Assembly (NCBI GenBank): GCA_003952965.2
Contig: CM025851.1
Location: forward strand, 14,992,099-15,056,098
Length of the DNA: 64,000 nucleotides
Direction: 5' to 3'
From: Morella rubra
Taxonomy: Eukaryota > Streptophyta > Magnoliopsida > Fagales > Myricaceae
This document shows, in pieces, positions 1 to 11,078 of the stretch. The position numbers and the translations under genes are program-made. The notes below the pieces were generated by a model, which worked only from the letters and a program-made list of their open reading frames with translations, made no database searches and was not told the DNA's origin. Every line of letters begins with the position of its first letter. Position 1 is the stretch's first letter.

Positions 1-499
1 TGGTCATTTTCTTAATCTGAGCTTTCCCTTTTCGTACAGAAGACTCGTGTGTCAATGGATGTACTTATGATAACAACAGTAGAAGCATGCGTAGGAACAC
101 CAACCATAGGGCAGCAATAATACTAATATTTGTGTTCTTTGGGAAGAACGACTATAATTATATCTAGCCTTGTCTTTCTTTCTTCTTCTTCTTTTTTTGT
201 TATAAATCAATGCATTTATGCTCACTCGCCCACAACGATTTCATTCATACTTCGATTAAAAATAGTATGAAATTTCAGTCTGTTGTAACCTTCGAACTAA
301 TTGGACGTTTAAATGGCTAAAAAAACAGCTGTAAATTTGAATGTCTCTCCAACATCCCCATGAGTGTTGTTTGAACAAATTGATTGGCTGCAAAACATTT
401 TGAAAAAAGAACTGCGACACGAGCAGGAGTAAGAGGTCCCAAATTGATTGGCTGCCTAAACACGAGCAGTTTCTTATATAACTAATTGAGTACATCACA

Positions 500-823
500 C
501 TAAACCAAGAAAGCCCAAATAAAAACAAAACCCACACACAAACAAATCAACATGATCCTCAGCATTTTAGAACGTTCAGTCTCTTTCACACGCAGGTCTT
601 CACATAATTGAAGCTGCGCTTCCATCACTCGCATCTTTTCCTCCATTCTTTTTAGTAGATCCTTCATTCGTGCTAGGAGATCTTCCATGGTGTTCAGTCG
701 GTGATTCATTTTCTTGTTTTCCTCACTCGCATTTTTTCCTCCATTCTTTTTGAGCTGGAAGGCCACACTTGCATTCTGTAGTTGAAGGGCGTAGAACGTT
801 TGCACCAATGCTGCTACTCCCAT
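500..823 (-). CDS. Possible tail-anchored coiled-coil protein, 107 aa
   Basis: I do not recognise this protein. The frame from ATG at 823 gives 107 residues. Residues about 30-85 are rich in K, E, R, M and L with heptad-like spacing (MEDLLARMKDLLKRMEEKM), suggesting a coiled coil. The last ~20 residues (MLRIMLICLCVGFVFIWAF) form one strongly hydrophobic helix ending at the stop, the layout of a tail-anchored membrane protein. The frame may be the last exon of a longer minus-strand gene: exon-like pieces lie upstream at 1324-1397 and about 2269-2305, but their splice phases do not join cleanly. No clear promoter is visible. It could be a decayed or chance frame. Confidence 0.3.
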   Translation of the reverse strand: MGVAALVQTFYALQLQNASVAFQLKKNGGKNASEENKKMNHRLNTMEDLLARMKDLLKRMEEKMRVMEAQLQLCEDLRVKETERSKMLRIMLICLCVGFVFIWAFLV

Positions 824-3529
824 AAGACAACACCAAAGACATGGACGAATCTATTTCTTTTGTTTGTCTGCTCATAGAAAGAACAACCTACCTAGGGAAT
901 AGAATTTAAGTCCAGAATTCTGTGTCAAATGTATGCTTCTTAAGTAACTCTATCTACAAGATGGCAATTCAGGGCCCAAATGAACTTCACTGAAATTCAG
1001 TAGATGCTATCCTCAGATGTTTCACTTTAATGTGATGGATAGATGCTAGAATCATGAGTACTTATTTGTCGGCATATATGGGGTGTCTGTCTGCTGCATT
1101 TGATTGAGAATGTGATCATGTTTTTGATAATATACTAATTGGCACCAAGATGAAAACAAGATCTGTTTATGGCATCATTTGATGTCGAACATGGTTCTTG
1201 CAAAAGGTTGATCTATGTGATTTGTAAATGTTGGAATGCTTTCCAAAGTTATCCAAATTCAAGTCATATTGGGGTTGTGCATATAAGAGTGCTATATTGA
1301 AACTATAAATCAGGTAACAATACCTGCCAATCTGGCACAAGAGCAGGCACAGTAGCACCAAGCTTGCTGGTCAGCTTTCTTTTCAAGCCCTCAATTTCTG
1401 CCACACAAGAAGAATGAGAAAAGTTCACACTAAAAAAATCCATTTTGCCTTTTTCTTTTTCCCTTCCTGTTTGCTTTTGTTGAGCAGGGGGCAGGATAAG
1501 AAAACACAGATCAGGACCCAATTTTATTTTATTTTTTCAGCTATTATGCGTGCTAACTGTGAGTGTTCCAAAAGTGGAGGAGAAGAAGCCGGAGGTTAAG
1601 TCCATTGCAATCTCTGGCTAGTTCAGAGAATGTCTATAGGTGATCTAGCAATGAGACTGTTCTCCCCCAGAAATAATGAGTTTGTCTGTACTGCGTCTGG
1701 TTTTTCAAAGCATGCTGTGAGTATATGCTGATGTGTGGTCTGTATCAATGTGATGTTTCTAGTATGCGAGTGAATGAATATTAATTTGTCTCCCCAATAA
1801 CACACAGAGAGTCTAAAGTTCCTTCTTTACATAATAGAATAAATAATATTAATCATCCTATAGCAACCATGTAATTTCAATTCACTTGCTTCCCTGCAAA
1901 CCCCAACCAGGCGCAAGGCAAACAGAAAATTCTGGACGTGTGATAGACTGACTTAATTACCAATGATCACAGAGCTTGCAAAAAAAAAAAGACAATTAGA
2001 ACAAGCAGCAAATTTAGTACAACAGTTCGGATCTCTCCTTACCAAATTACCTCCTAATGTTCCTCATTTTGGAGTTCAGCAATTTTCAACTATTGGTATG
2101 AAGCCGTTGTCCTAGTTTCAAGTGCTGCCAAGTCTGTGACCCTTTTGTATTCAGTTCTCAAAAACAAAGCTCTAGCGTTTTTATTTTTTCTTGTTGTGCA
2201 CATCAGGTGCCTAGTTTCAAGTGCTGCCAAATTCCACTCACTGCAGTGATCGCAGCAATTCAGCTTACCCTTTTCGAAGAATTTCCAGATTTTTCCTTAG
2301 TGCTGCCATTTCCTCTTCCAGAATATTTCAGTTAAAGTAACATTTCACAACTTGCCAAGATCAAGCCCTGGGTGAATTCGGTGGAAGTGAGTTGGGGTTT
2401 CAAATCACACAAGAAACCTCTCACTCTCAGAATTTAGACTTTGGTCCATCTATAAATTGCAGCACAAAACAGATAGAGTTTACATCCGGACAAAAAACCA
2501 ATCAAATTAAGATCACCACAAACCGCCTGTAGGACTTAATATTGTCATATCAATTTGCGGTATCACAGACCTCTATTTCAAAATCAAACACCCAAGAACC
2601 ACGCATCATAACTATAATCCACCGAACGAAATCAGGACACAAAATAGGTGAAGCATTAATCAAATAATTGGTACCTTTTTTTGACAGTCTTTGACGGTGG
2701 GCGACAGAGGGCCGGCGACGGGGAGCTGGGGGAGGCTGGGCGCGACGGCTGCAGGAGGACTGAGCTGGTCTGGGAAGCTGGGAGAAGTGCGAAGAAAATC
2801 CCAGCGAAGAAGAAAGAGTTCAAATCGGGTCAATTATCGGGTCAGCATCAAAACGGGTCGAATTGGGTCAAATTAGCGGGTCAAATTTATTAATTGAGGT
2901 GGCGTGTTTTGAGCCCTTGGATCTTGAAAATGTAGTCCTCACCGTCTATCAGCAACCTCAGCACCGTAAGCCTCAACATAGTAACCGAACCCTTGCACCC
3001 CTGCCAATTTATTTGTTATTTCGAACGGAACAGCCAACGATGTTGAAAACGCGCGACTGATTTTTTAGGTGCAATATGTCTCAAAAATAAAAGAACGAGG
3101 TACAAAGTGTCAGATTTTCTCAAACCACGTGGGTACAAAGTGTAATTAAGCCTTTTAAAATATTTGGAGCAAAATAGGCAAGTGAGCTACGTGCAGAACA
3201 TGTGACTGAATTTTCCGTTCGAAATAACGGATAATAGACGACGGGGTGCAAATTGAAGAAAGTCCAAATCACGTGGGTGAAATGTTTCAAAATTGAAAGA
3301 ACGGAGTGCAAAGCGTAACTAACCCTTTAAAAAAACTCTATCAAATCATTTCTCTTCATACTTTTTTACTAAACTTAAATATTTTTTTATTACAAAATTT
3401 CATCAAATCATTTTCTTTACATTTTTTTTTTTTATAAAGTTCCACTAGAAATTAACCTACAATCAAATATCTTTAAAAAAATTCACCAACTTTTTAGAAA
3501 CCCCAATAAGACTTTAATCTACCTATATA
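824..3529. other. Mostly non-coding left flank
   Basis: Apart from the weak exon-like pieces on the minus strand, I see no convincing gene. A GC-rich patch at about 2690-2830 in an AT-rich background could be the first non-coding exon or promoter of a minus-strand gene. The stretch 3060-3330 holds two diverged copies of a motif containing AAATCACGTGGG / AAACCACGTGGG and 'TACAAAGTGTAA', which looks like a decayed repeat. 3340-3520 is low-complexity AT. Confidence 0.4.
1324..1397 (-). other. Exon-like segment with consensus splice borders
   Basis: On the minus strand this 74-base stretch is preceded by an acceptor (TGTGGCAG) and followed by a donor (CAG/GTATTG). Only one phase is open; it encodes a helical peptide (EIEGLKRKLTSKLGATVPAL...). 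A second open stretch at about 2269-2305 (MAALRKNLEILRK, donor GGTAAGC) resembles another coiled-coil exon, but its phase does not fit this one. It could belong to the same gene as the 500-823 frame, or be a pseudogene remnant. Confidence 0.25.
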
Positions 3530-4836
3530 TGTTGGCTTTTAGTCACAATCAATGTTTTGATGATAACAATAGAAGTAATTGAGATGTGAAGCAAAACGGA
3601 TCCAAAATGAGCACGAAGCGATCAAGCAACATCCCCTTCAATGGAAGTGCTCTTAAAGTGAAGACTCAAGATGCTAGGGTAATCTTTGTAACTCTAAGAC
3701 TTCATCTTTAACAAGGATTTGAACCACACACTTGCATATTTCTTCAAAACTTGCATGAAATGTTTTACCTCTTGTTTTGAAGATTTAAAAATATTTTTAA
3801 ATGGCTTTAAAATATCCCAATTAAACTCTCAAACTTTTATATACTTATGGGAAGTTAGTCTTTAAAATTGGGTATTTTAAGTTGGTCAAAATCGTGTTTT
3901 TAAAATAACCGGATCATGTGCTTAAGTTGAGGAGGTCGGCTTGAGGTCGACCGGTCTTCGACCGCTTGGTATAGCGGTCGACCGGTTGGTTTGAAAAAGT
4001 TTAAAAAAGAGCCGTTCTGACTTCTGACATTATGACCGTTGGGTAACGTAAACCTGCAGCGGTCGACCGGTTCATCGAGAGTTTTTTAACAGCTCGACTC
4101 CCAACGGCTATAACGGCTATTTTTCTTATGAGGCCTATATAAAACCATTCCTACGCCTTTTAAAAGTTGCTGAACAACAAAATCATTTTACTAAAGCTAA
4201 GAGTGATCTAAAACCTTTCAATCCTTGTTCAAACATCATTCACACATAATCAACACTTTCACATCCTTGTTGTTGTGTGAAGCTAAGAGATAGAAATTTC
4301 TCATTGTAACATCTACTCCATCAAGGGAGTTTTAGTGAGCATTTTTGTTCATCCCATACACTATTAAGAGAGTGATTCTCTTGTTTCCTTTTGGTGAGGT
4401 TTGTTCATCAAAAGAAGGAGTTTAGAGAGGTTTGTTCTCAAACTCGTTCTTGAGGCTTGAAGAGGTGTTTCTCAAGCTCAAGTGTAAGGAAAGCTCTCCC
4501 TTGGTTGAAGGGAGCATAGTGGAAAAACCTCAAGGCTCGGTAAAGGAGCTTGAGGGGTGGATGTAGGCGGGTTTGCCGAACCACCTAAAAATCTTGTGTT
4601 TGCTTCTCTTCCTTATCTCCTTACATTGTGCTATTAGTTTCTGTTCTAAGTTTTATTTCTCTATTTGAGTTGCAATATATATTCTTGTGTTCAATCTTTT
4701 ATTGCAATCATTTCTCTTTGTGAGACTTGTAGCTAGCAAACACTTTCTAAAGGGTGAGTTTCAAAAAGTTTTGAAACTCAATTCACCCCCTCTTAGATTG
4801 CCTTAATCCTAGGATTTATAATATATTCATACAACT
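3530..4836 (+). repeat. Probable solo LTR of a Ty1/copia element (SIRE/Maximus-like)
   Basis: The stretch begins TGTTGGC and runs about 1.3 kb without coding potential. A TATA box (TATATAAAA, 4136-4144) sits mid-way, as expected at a U3/R boundary. Downstream is GTGGATGTAGGCGGG followed by GAACCACCTAAA (about 4557-4590), a motif pair that recurs in the other copia-like LTRs of this window. The distal part contains AATTCACCCCCTCTTAG, which I associate with SIRE-type LTRs. Upstream of the TATA are three copies of GGTCGACCGGT. I see no primer-binding site or internal region next to it, so a solo LTR is most likely. The right edge (a CA near 4836) and the target duplication are not firm. Confidence 0.5.
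3945..4071 (+). promoter_or_regulatory. Three GGTCGACCGGT motifs upstream of an LTR TATA box
   Basis: The 11-mer GGTCGACCGGT occurs at 3945-3955, 3976-3986 and 4061-4071, all within 200 bases upstream of the LTR TATA box. The core is nearly palindromic. The position suggests U3 enhancer or transcription-factor sites, but no factor is assigned. Confidence 0.35.
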
Positions 4837-7800
4837 ATCAATTTTTTTACAAATTTTAAGAATTTGTTATTGCCAAACATCATCTATTATGTTCTAAAAT
4901 AGAAACATCTACCTTCTATAATTTAATTTCTAAAATGCGATCCGGGGGAAAGAAAGAACTTTCTTAATATTTTATAAAAGTAATTATTTTTTATGTATTA
5001 ATTATTATTCGGCAGCTACATATCTGTCTCGCCATCCAACTTGTAATTTCTCTTTTCTTCCTCTCTACCATCTTCTACTTTTGTTATTATATATTCTTGT
5101 ACTTGTAAACTTCTTTTGTTCATTAAATAAGAATTTTTTTTTAATAAATAAGAAGTTTGTTTTCAAAATTTTCTACTAAGAAACTTCTTTTGTTTAGTAT
5201 TTTTGGTATCTGCGCAAACAAAGACTTATATTCAGGCAAGAGGTATATTCTGTTTATTGTACTTATGTGCCAACTACTGCGGTGCACTATAGCTTATAAT
5301 GGTCGCGTTGATCGAGGAATCCTCAGTCCTCACCGTCTTGACGGGATGGCTACCGGTGACATTGAAGTCTTGGGGCTGGAACGGAGAATGATGTTGGTTA
5401 TGTTCCCTTGTTCGGTGATAACAAATAATAATCTCTTCTTTTCATATGATTGAAAAAATATTTTGAAAATAAAAAAATTCAAAACTAATTTATATATTTT
5501 CACACAAACTCTAATATATTTTAAAAAATAATTAGTTATATTTTACACCCTCATAATTTGGGTATTTTAACACTTTACACCCCTTCAATATATCCATTAT
5601 TTTATACTTATTGAAAAATGTTTTCAAAAAACATGTGTGTTGTAACTAATAAACAACAAAAGTTATCATACTTTGCTAAATTTAGCTCGTCTGAAACTGT
5701 TTTACATTATAATAAGAGGCTCAAGTTTTAAAATTACTTATAGAAACTTAGCTAAGGCCTGTTTGTTTGCCTGTAAACTATTGTTTTAGGTAAAAAAAAA
5801 CTTTTCATTAACATGTTTTCAAGAAAAAATTTTCATTTTTAGTGTTTGGTTATTTTTTTAAAATATTTTCAAGAAAAAAAAATATTTTATGTTTGACATT
5901 CTTAATGATTCATGTATTTACATAAAAAGATTTAATTATCGTACAAGTCTCTATAATTTACACTTTTAACATTTTAATCCCTCAGGTATCAATTTTCAAC
6001 CGTCGGGTTCTTGAGGTAATCTTTTTAAATAAATTGATCCGCCTTATTGTCGTCAGCCAGCAAACAAAATATTGTTTACGTGAATTTTAGATTTTATCTC
6101 AACGTCAATCCTAGGCTGCCCCATGGCATGAAATTTTTCTCAAAATTTTAATATTTTAGTTTCTAAGGTACTGATTTCAACGTGAATGTTCCTGAGGTAC
6201 ATTTTCATATGCCCACTTATCTTGGAAAAGGAAAAAAAATATAAAACTATCATATGCAACCTTCAAATTCATTTTAAGAAATATTACTTTATATATATCA
6301 TTTTTTATTTTTTAATAAAAAGTTTAAATTTTTTTAATAATTTTGTCTTAAAGGGGCATTTTCGGTCTTTTTGCATGTGGTTTAACGACAAGACAAGAAT
6401 TGATTGTTTTTGAAACATGTGAGGGGTAATAAAATATTTTGAAACTCGAGGGAGACTTACTGATTTTTGTCCATAGATATAGAGCCTACTATAATGTTCT
6501 TTAAAAAAAAAAAAAATTGTTTATGAAAAATTTGAACTTAGTTTATTTTCTGGCAAAATAATAGAGCTTTTATAGTTGACTTGGAATTTTTTTACTTTGA
6601 CCTCATTTTCAGGTGCTTGCCAAATACTTGAAAACTTGTAAAATAAATTACGAAATTCGTTTCACAAGCAAACGGGACCCTAAAATCAATATAATTATAT
6701 ATATATATATATATATATTAATTTGTTAGTGTCTTTTTGTATTGGCAAATTTTCGTGTCAAAATATGTCCCTATTGAGTTGTAATTTATTAGGGTTACTT
6801 GGTTGAAGTGTTCAAGATATAAAAAAAGTTTCTTAAGCGACATCCAACGATTTTAATAAAATCTTACTTGTCATGTGACATACGGGGGTTGTAAAAAAAC
6901 CTACCTTTCATAGAGAAAAACTCTCAGAGACTGTGAATGCCGCTCCGGCAAAGACGCTTAGATTATTACATTAGGGTTTTCAGAGTCAAACAGTTGTCCG
7001 TATTTGAATCACTGTTTGTAAAGATTTCTTCTTAGTGGATTTTTAGGTGGCTGTTAGACCGGAGTTTTTTTTTTTTTTTTTTTTTCCTTTGAATGGTATT
7101 TTAAAAGTTTACATTTCGTCACCAAATCTTTGTCTCTATTGAAGTTTGATTTAATTTTCTGCTGCATATTATTTAATTGAGTTGATTATTATGCATATCT
7201 AAATTGGCTGAACAATTTTAGAACATATTTTAAAATTGTTTATTATTTTATTAATTAGAGAAAAAATACATATTCATACTTGTAAGTGTTGTCAGTGTAG
7301 TTTAAACTGAGTTTTTCAATATTTATTGCGTTTTTCCTGAAAATCAAAACACGTCTTAATGAAGGTGCTTGTTTGTTGGTAACAGTTCCAACTTGATCGT
7401 CGCTACAGGAATAAACACCCGAAATCCGACGCTAATTATCCGAGAACCTTTTTGTTTTGAAATAAAATACATCTACATGAAGGATACCCGAAGACCGAGA
7501 ACAAATTATCCGACGACGCGGATCTTTTCTTTTTGGCCTTTCTTAGCAGAGAGCCGACCTTCAATCCATCCATCTTTCTGCCTTTTTCTGGAAGAGTAGC
7601 CCGTAGGATGACGTCGTTATAAGATCTGGCGGAAAGACCTTTTTATAATATTAATTTAAAAATAGTCTTTTAGTTTTTCAAACTACTGATTAATTACTCA
7701 TAGCCAATTTTTAGATTTTTATTAAAAAAATTCTTCAGTTAATCTGTGACATAAATTTAAAAATTAACGTAGTAGTTAATAAAACTACGTCACTGTGATG

Positions 7801-8430
7801 ATTTATATCATATATGTTATGTCAAATTAAAAATATAATTAAAAAACTAAAACATAACAAATAAATAAAATTTTAAAACGCAAAAAAAAGAAAAAATTTG
7901 ATAACTTGAAAAACAGAAATATAAAAATAAACAGTTTAAAAATTTTAGACTTAAAAAAAAAGAGAGAACAAAACTCCAGAGGCTCGCGGGGTGGGATGGC
8001 AATGAACCACCTACGCAACTCCAAGGGGGTTTTTGCCACCTTTCGCCTCTTTCTGGGGTTTCCTCTCGGGAGTTTTCGACGAGATTTGAAGTGGCTCGCG
8101 GCCACTCCATGGAATGGGGTTGCCGCAAGCCAGTTCCCTTCATGGCAGCCACCCCACCAAGATTTGGTTAGAGCCCGACGGAGTCCAGACCCTCCAACCC
8201 GCAAGATCAACTTGTCAAGGAGGAGAATAGGAGGTTTTTTTTTTTAAAAATAAAATAAATAAATAAATTGCTCGTCTTTTATGTATCCGTTTTTAAAAAT
8301 TTGTTTCCAATTTATTTTTTAAATTTTTGTGTTAATATTTTCGCTTGAAATAAAGTTAAAATCCGAGGACCAAAAGGTCATTCACCATGTCCATGTTGTT
8401 GATGTCATACATACCCAGTTTCCTCTTTAG
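4837..8430. other. AT-rich intergenic stretch with repeat debris
   Basis: No gene is supported. A 98-codon frame at 5157-5453 has no recognisable domain; it includes a CTACTGCGGTGCACTATAG-like motif that recurs at about 19381 and 27545, so it is probably repeat debris. An (AT)n microsatellite lies at about 6697-6719 and a T run at about 7065-7086. 7365-7600 contains diverged pieces (GGAATAAA, TATCCGACGAC) of the dispersed segment seen at 23.3, 38.5 and 58.1 kb. 7975-8235 is a GC-rich island of unknown origin. Confidence 0.45.
5756..6680. mobile_element. MITE-like element with GGCCTGTTTG-type inverted ends
   Basis: The left end reads GGCCTGTTTGTTTGCCTGTA; the right end, reversed and complemented, reads GGGTCCCGTTTGCTTGTGAA. 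GGGCCTGTTTG-type inverted ends are common in plant non-autonomous hAT-like elements. The 925-bp interior is AT-rich with no coding capacity. I could not define an exact target duplication, so the borders are approximate. Confidence 0.4.
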
Positions 8431-8435
8431 TTCGC

Positions 8436-8443
8436 TATAAATA
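8436..8443 (+). promoter_or_regulatory. TATA box of the 8487 gene
   Basis: TATAAATA lies 51 bases upstream of the ATG at 8487. Plant transcription usually starts about 30 bases after the TATA box, here near 8467. That is downstream of the earlier in-frame ATG at 8460, which favours the ATG at 8487 as the real start. Confidence 0.6.
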
Positions 8444-8486
8444 CGAGGCAAGTTCTTGCATGAGTCCCCGCGGATATAGTGTCAAT

Positions 8487-8972
8487 ATGAATCTGAAAGA
8501 AGTCCTTGTTTCTTTCTTCATATCTATCTCCGAACTCTTGCCTAAATCGCCAGAACCACAACCAACTCCGTCACCACCTTCCCAAACCATCGACCTGGAA
8601 TCACAGCGAGTACCGGCTTCGAGTGTTGCTCGGCAGGATGTTGAATGGCGGAAAATAATCATGGCGTTTTGTTTCGCGTCAGCCCTTTCGATAGCACTTC
8701 AATCTCTGCAGATTCAGTCCCCACTTCCACTATCTTGTCATTTGCTTTCTATGGCCATCTTACTCACTTTCTCTGCTCTCTTTGTTGCCAAATTTGTTAG
8801 ATCAAAGTTTCCCACCGCTGCCCGAGTGCTAGAACAAGTTGCAGTCTTCGTCGCTGCGGGTGGATTCTTCCTTGCCATAGCAATTCCCTTGCCACTGCAT
8901 TTCCAGTTCACCACTTGGGCTATATGTGCTATCTCACTGCTCTCTATCATCATTTGCGGTATATCAGAATAA
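8487..8972 (+). CDS. Small plant membrane protein of unknown function, 161 aa
   Basis: This is the only convincing intact gene in the window. The frame is uninterrupted and single-exon, with a TATA box at the right distance. The longest frame starts at 8460 (170 aa), but that ATG probably precedes the transcription start, so I use the ATG at 8487. The N-terminal part is hydrophilic and proline-rich (PKSPEPQPTPSPPSQ). It is followed by WRKIIMAFCFASALSIALQS, the first of about four hydrophobic helices. The last three are LSMAILLTFSALFVAKFV, a helix containing VAVFVAAGGFFLAIAIPLPL, and a C-terminal one (TTWAICAISLLSIIICG). I recognise no motif or enzyme family. It is probably an integral membrane protein with a cytosolic N-terminal tail, but that is inference. 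No repeat overlaps it. Confidence 0.65.
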   Translation: MNLKEVLVSFFISISELLPKSPEPQPTPSPPSQTIDLESQRVPASSVARQDVEWRKIIMAFCFASALSIALQSLQIQSPLPLSCHLLSMAILLTFSALFVAKFVRSKFPTAARVLEQVAVFVAAGGFFLAIAIPLPLHFQFTTWAICAISLLSIIICGISE

Positions 8973-9590
8973 ATGGAACGCAAGGACTCGGTCATAAGAT
9001 TAATTTCTTGTACTAGAGCAGTGCTACGATTAATTAGACCATCAAAATCTCATTTATGATTATGTATCAGGCGATTAGAGTAGTGATGTTAACGGTTTAA
9101 GTATCGGTGATATAGTTAATTTGAGGAGCAATCAAATTATTGTTTCTTGGTGGCTCTAACCATATGGCACATTCTCCTGTTCGAGGTGTAAAACTGTATG
9201 TTGTGATGTGTTTCATTGTAATTCTGTTTGGAATAAATACATTTTTTAGTCTTAATACTTTGCTAACCAACAATCACTTTTTGCAATATATTGATTTTAG
9301 ACACTTTTTACATTATGGGTTAAATTATTTGTAATTTTAGATAGAAAATAATCTTTTTGCATGTGCAATTATAATTTTGTCTCCATATTTTATTGTAGGA
9401 TTGTATTTTGTGTGAGGGTAAGATCTTCCTTTCATAATTAAAAATAATAATCAATATCTGTCTAAAATAACAGAAATTTTTATCTAAGGGTGTGTACTAC
9501 AACAAAATTGTCCCAAAAGGTTTTTTTTTTTTGGGACGGATTAGGTACGTCTCAATAACCCATCGCAAAAGGTCTTTTAGAGGGAGTGCT
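8973..9590. other. Downstream region of the membrane-protein gene
   Basis: This AT-rich stretch includes the likely 3' UTR. AATAAA-like hexamers occur (for example GGAATAAATAC near 9229), but none can be chosen as the poly(A) signal from sequence alone. A 64-codon frame at 9140-9334 has no recognisable feature. Confidence 0.4.
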
Positions 9591-9596
9591 TATTTT

Positions 9597-9895
9597 CCCC
9601 TTAAGCTTGCAAATGTGGGAGCGCTAGCGGACGTAGAAGAATCCGACTACCCGCTTTTCCTTCTAAGCCAAGTATCCGAGCGATAACCAATTGATCATCC
9701 AAACACATTGCAAACTTGGTAAATTTCATCCGCCTCAATGCCTCATAGCGCGCGGATATCCGATTGCCAATCCGAAAAGGTCTTCCATCCGCCCCCGCAG
9801 GTTCTTCTCAAATATTGATCTACTTTTTCACTTGTCTGACTTTTCCGTTAATGGGCATCCAATTTTTTTTTCCTTAGCAATTGGCATCCAATTAC
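9597..9895 (+). repeat. Fragment of the hAT-associated dispersed repeat
   Basis: This stretch (GCTTGCAAATGTGGGAGCG, then GGATATCCGATTGCCAATCC, then ACTTGTCTGACTTTTCC) matches 44950-45105 in the same orientation and 28075-28260 in reverse. In those two places it sits at the 5' side of the BED-finger hAT transposase copies. This is probably the truncated 5' end of a third copy, with no transposase attached. Confidence 0.55.
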
Positions 9896-9910
9896 TAATC
9901 GAGAAACAGG

Positions 9911-10750
9911 CAGTGGCGGAACCAGGATTAAAATCTATGGGTGTCGAATTTTAAAGGCGAAATGACAAGAAATTTTTTTTCTTTCGTAATGCAAAAAATT
10001 GTCTTAGAGTTACAATGTCGAAAATTAAAGACTAAAAGTATTAAAAATATTAGAATACATGTACCGTACTATGTACTGCAACTGAAAAGATGACAATTGT
10101 ATCCTACGATTTTGCATCATACTCTGGTGGAAAACCATATACCGGTTGTTCTTTAACAACACCAATTTTTTCAACTTTCCTTTTCTTCTCGAGTCCATCA
10201 GTGTAGACAAGCTTCCTTTTTACTTGCGTATTTTGCTTGGCAGCATTGATCAAGAAGAAATTGCTTTCCCAAGTCCCTCAATAACAAATATCTTGATAGT
10301 TTTGGGGGAATTTCAGAAATTAAAATACCAATTGAGATGTGCACTGTGCACAATTATGTCTAACAGTTGATCACTAAATCTATGTTCAAAGATGAGCTAG
10401 CACATGCAATATGAAAAAAAAAAAACACCAACTCACCAAGAAAACTTCCTGATGGAAAAATTCACAGCAAACAAATATTAGCAGAAAAATTAAAATTAAA
10501 GACCCATCAACCAATAACCAATAAAAATTATAGAAAATTTATTTTACATAAAAGCTCAAATAAAAAAACTCTAGTTGAATTCCCTATTGACATGGAAAAA
10601 AATTGACATACTCTAGTTGGCCTGGGCTTGATGGGTATGGCTAACTAATGGTAAAATAAAAAAAAATAAAAAATTACATATAAAAGTGACTTTTGGGCAG
10701 ACGAATGGGTATCGACCGCCCTCAGTCGATACCCTCTTATTCCGCCATTG
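9911..10750. mobile_element. Non-autonomous hAT element with perfect 8-bp TSD
   Basis: The left end is CAGTGGCGGAACCAGGATT. The right end, read on the other strand, is CAATGGCGGAATAAGAGGG. The element is flanked on both sides by GAAACAGG (9903-9910 and 10751-10758), an exact 8-bp duplication as hAT transposases make. The 840-bp interior has no intact frame, so it must have been moved in trans. Its ends belong to the same type as the elements at 57053 and 60750. Confidence 0.8.
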
Positions 10751-10823
10751 GAAACAGGACTTGATGAAACTCCCCACCTTACGGCCACGGGAAATAGGAA
10801 ATGCCAAAATGGAACATTTCCAG

Positions 10824-10994
10824 TGTTAGCTGACAGCTTTTGTTAAGCTAAAGTTAACTTAGTTACATCACGTTAGGAGTTAGTTTCATTAACTAGCTTC
10901 TTTACTTCTTTCACTCTGTATATAAACAGAGTATGTAACAGAGCAGTTTACGGAAATACAATTACACATTTCTATTCATTCTCTTTTCTTCATA
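10824..10994 (+). repeat. 5' LTR of the copia element
   Basis: This 171-bp LTR begins TGTTAGCTGACAGC and ends CTTCATA. It contains CTGTATATAAACAGAG, the likely TATA region. It is preceded by TCCAG and followed directly by the primer-binding site. The short length is typical of small plant copia families. Confidence 0.8.
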
Positions 10995-11006
10995 TGGTAT
11001 CAAAGC
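10995..11006 (+). promoter_or_regulatory. Primer-binding site, initiator tRNA-Met type
   Basis: TGGTATCAAAGC directly follows the LTR. Plant copia elements usually prime from initiator methionine tRNA (TGGTATCAGAGC); one base differs here. In the second copy the site is further decayed (TGGTATCC at about 14810). Confidence 0.7.
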
Positions 11007-11078
11007 CTACTTTCTCTTCTCTCTAAAATTTTACTCGGTTCAACCTGTTTTTCTTTCTCGTGAGTCAAGTTCTTGACC

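Noticed and set aside
2269-2305. Joining the peptide MAALRKNLEILRK to the exon-like segment at 1324-1397 as one coiled-coil gene
   Set aside because: The only GT donor leaves two bases of a codon, while the 1324-1397 segment is open only after one base. The join creates a stop.
5157-5453. 98-codon plus-strand frame
   Set aside because: No recognisable domain, and part of it matches repeat debris found elsewhere in the window.
7839-8247. Three overlapping frames (101-123 codons) around 8 kb
   Set aside because: Open in several frames on both strands in a GC-rich island; no motif, no promoter, and lysine/phenylalanine-rich ends from A/T runs.
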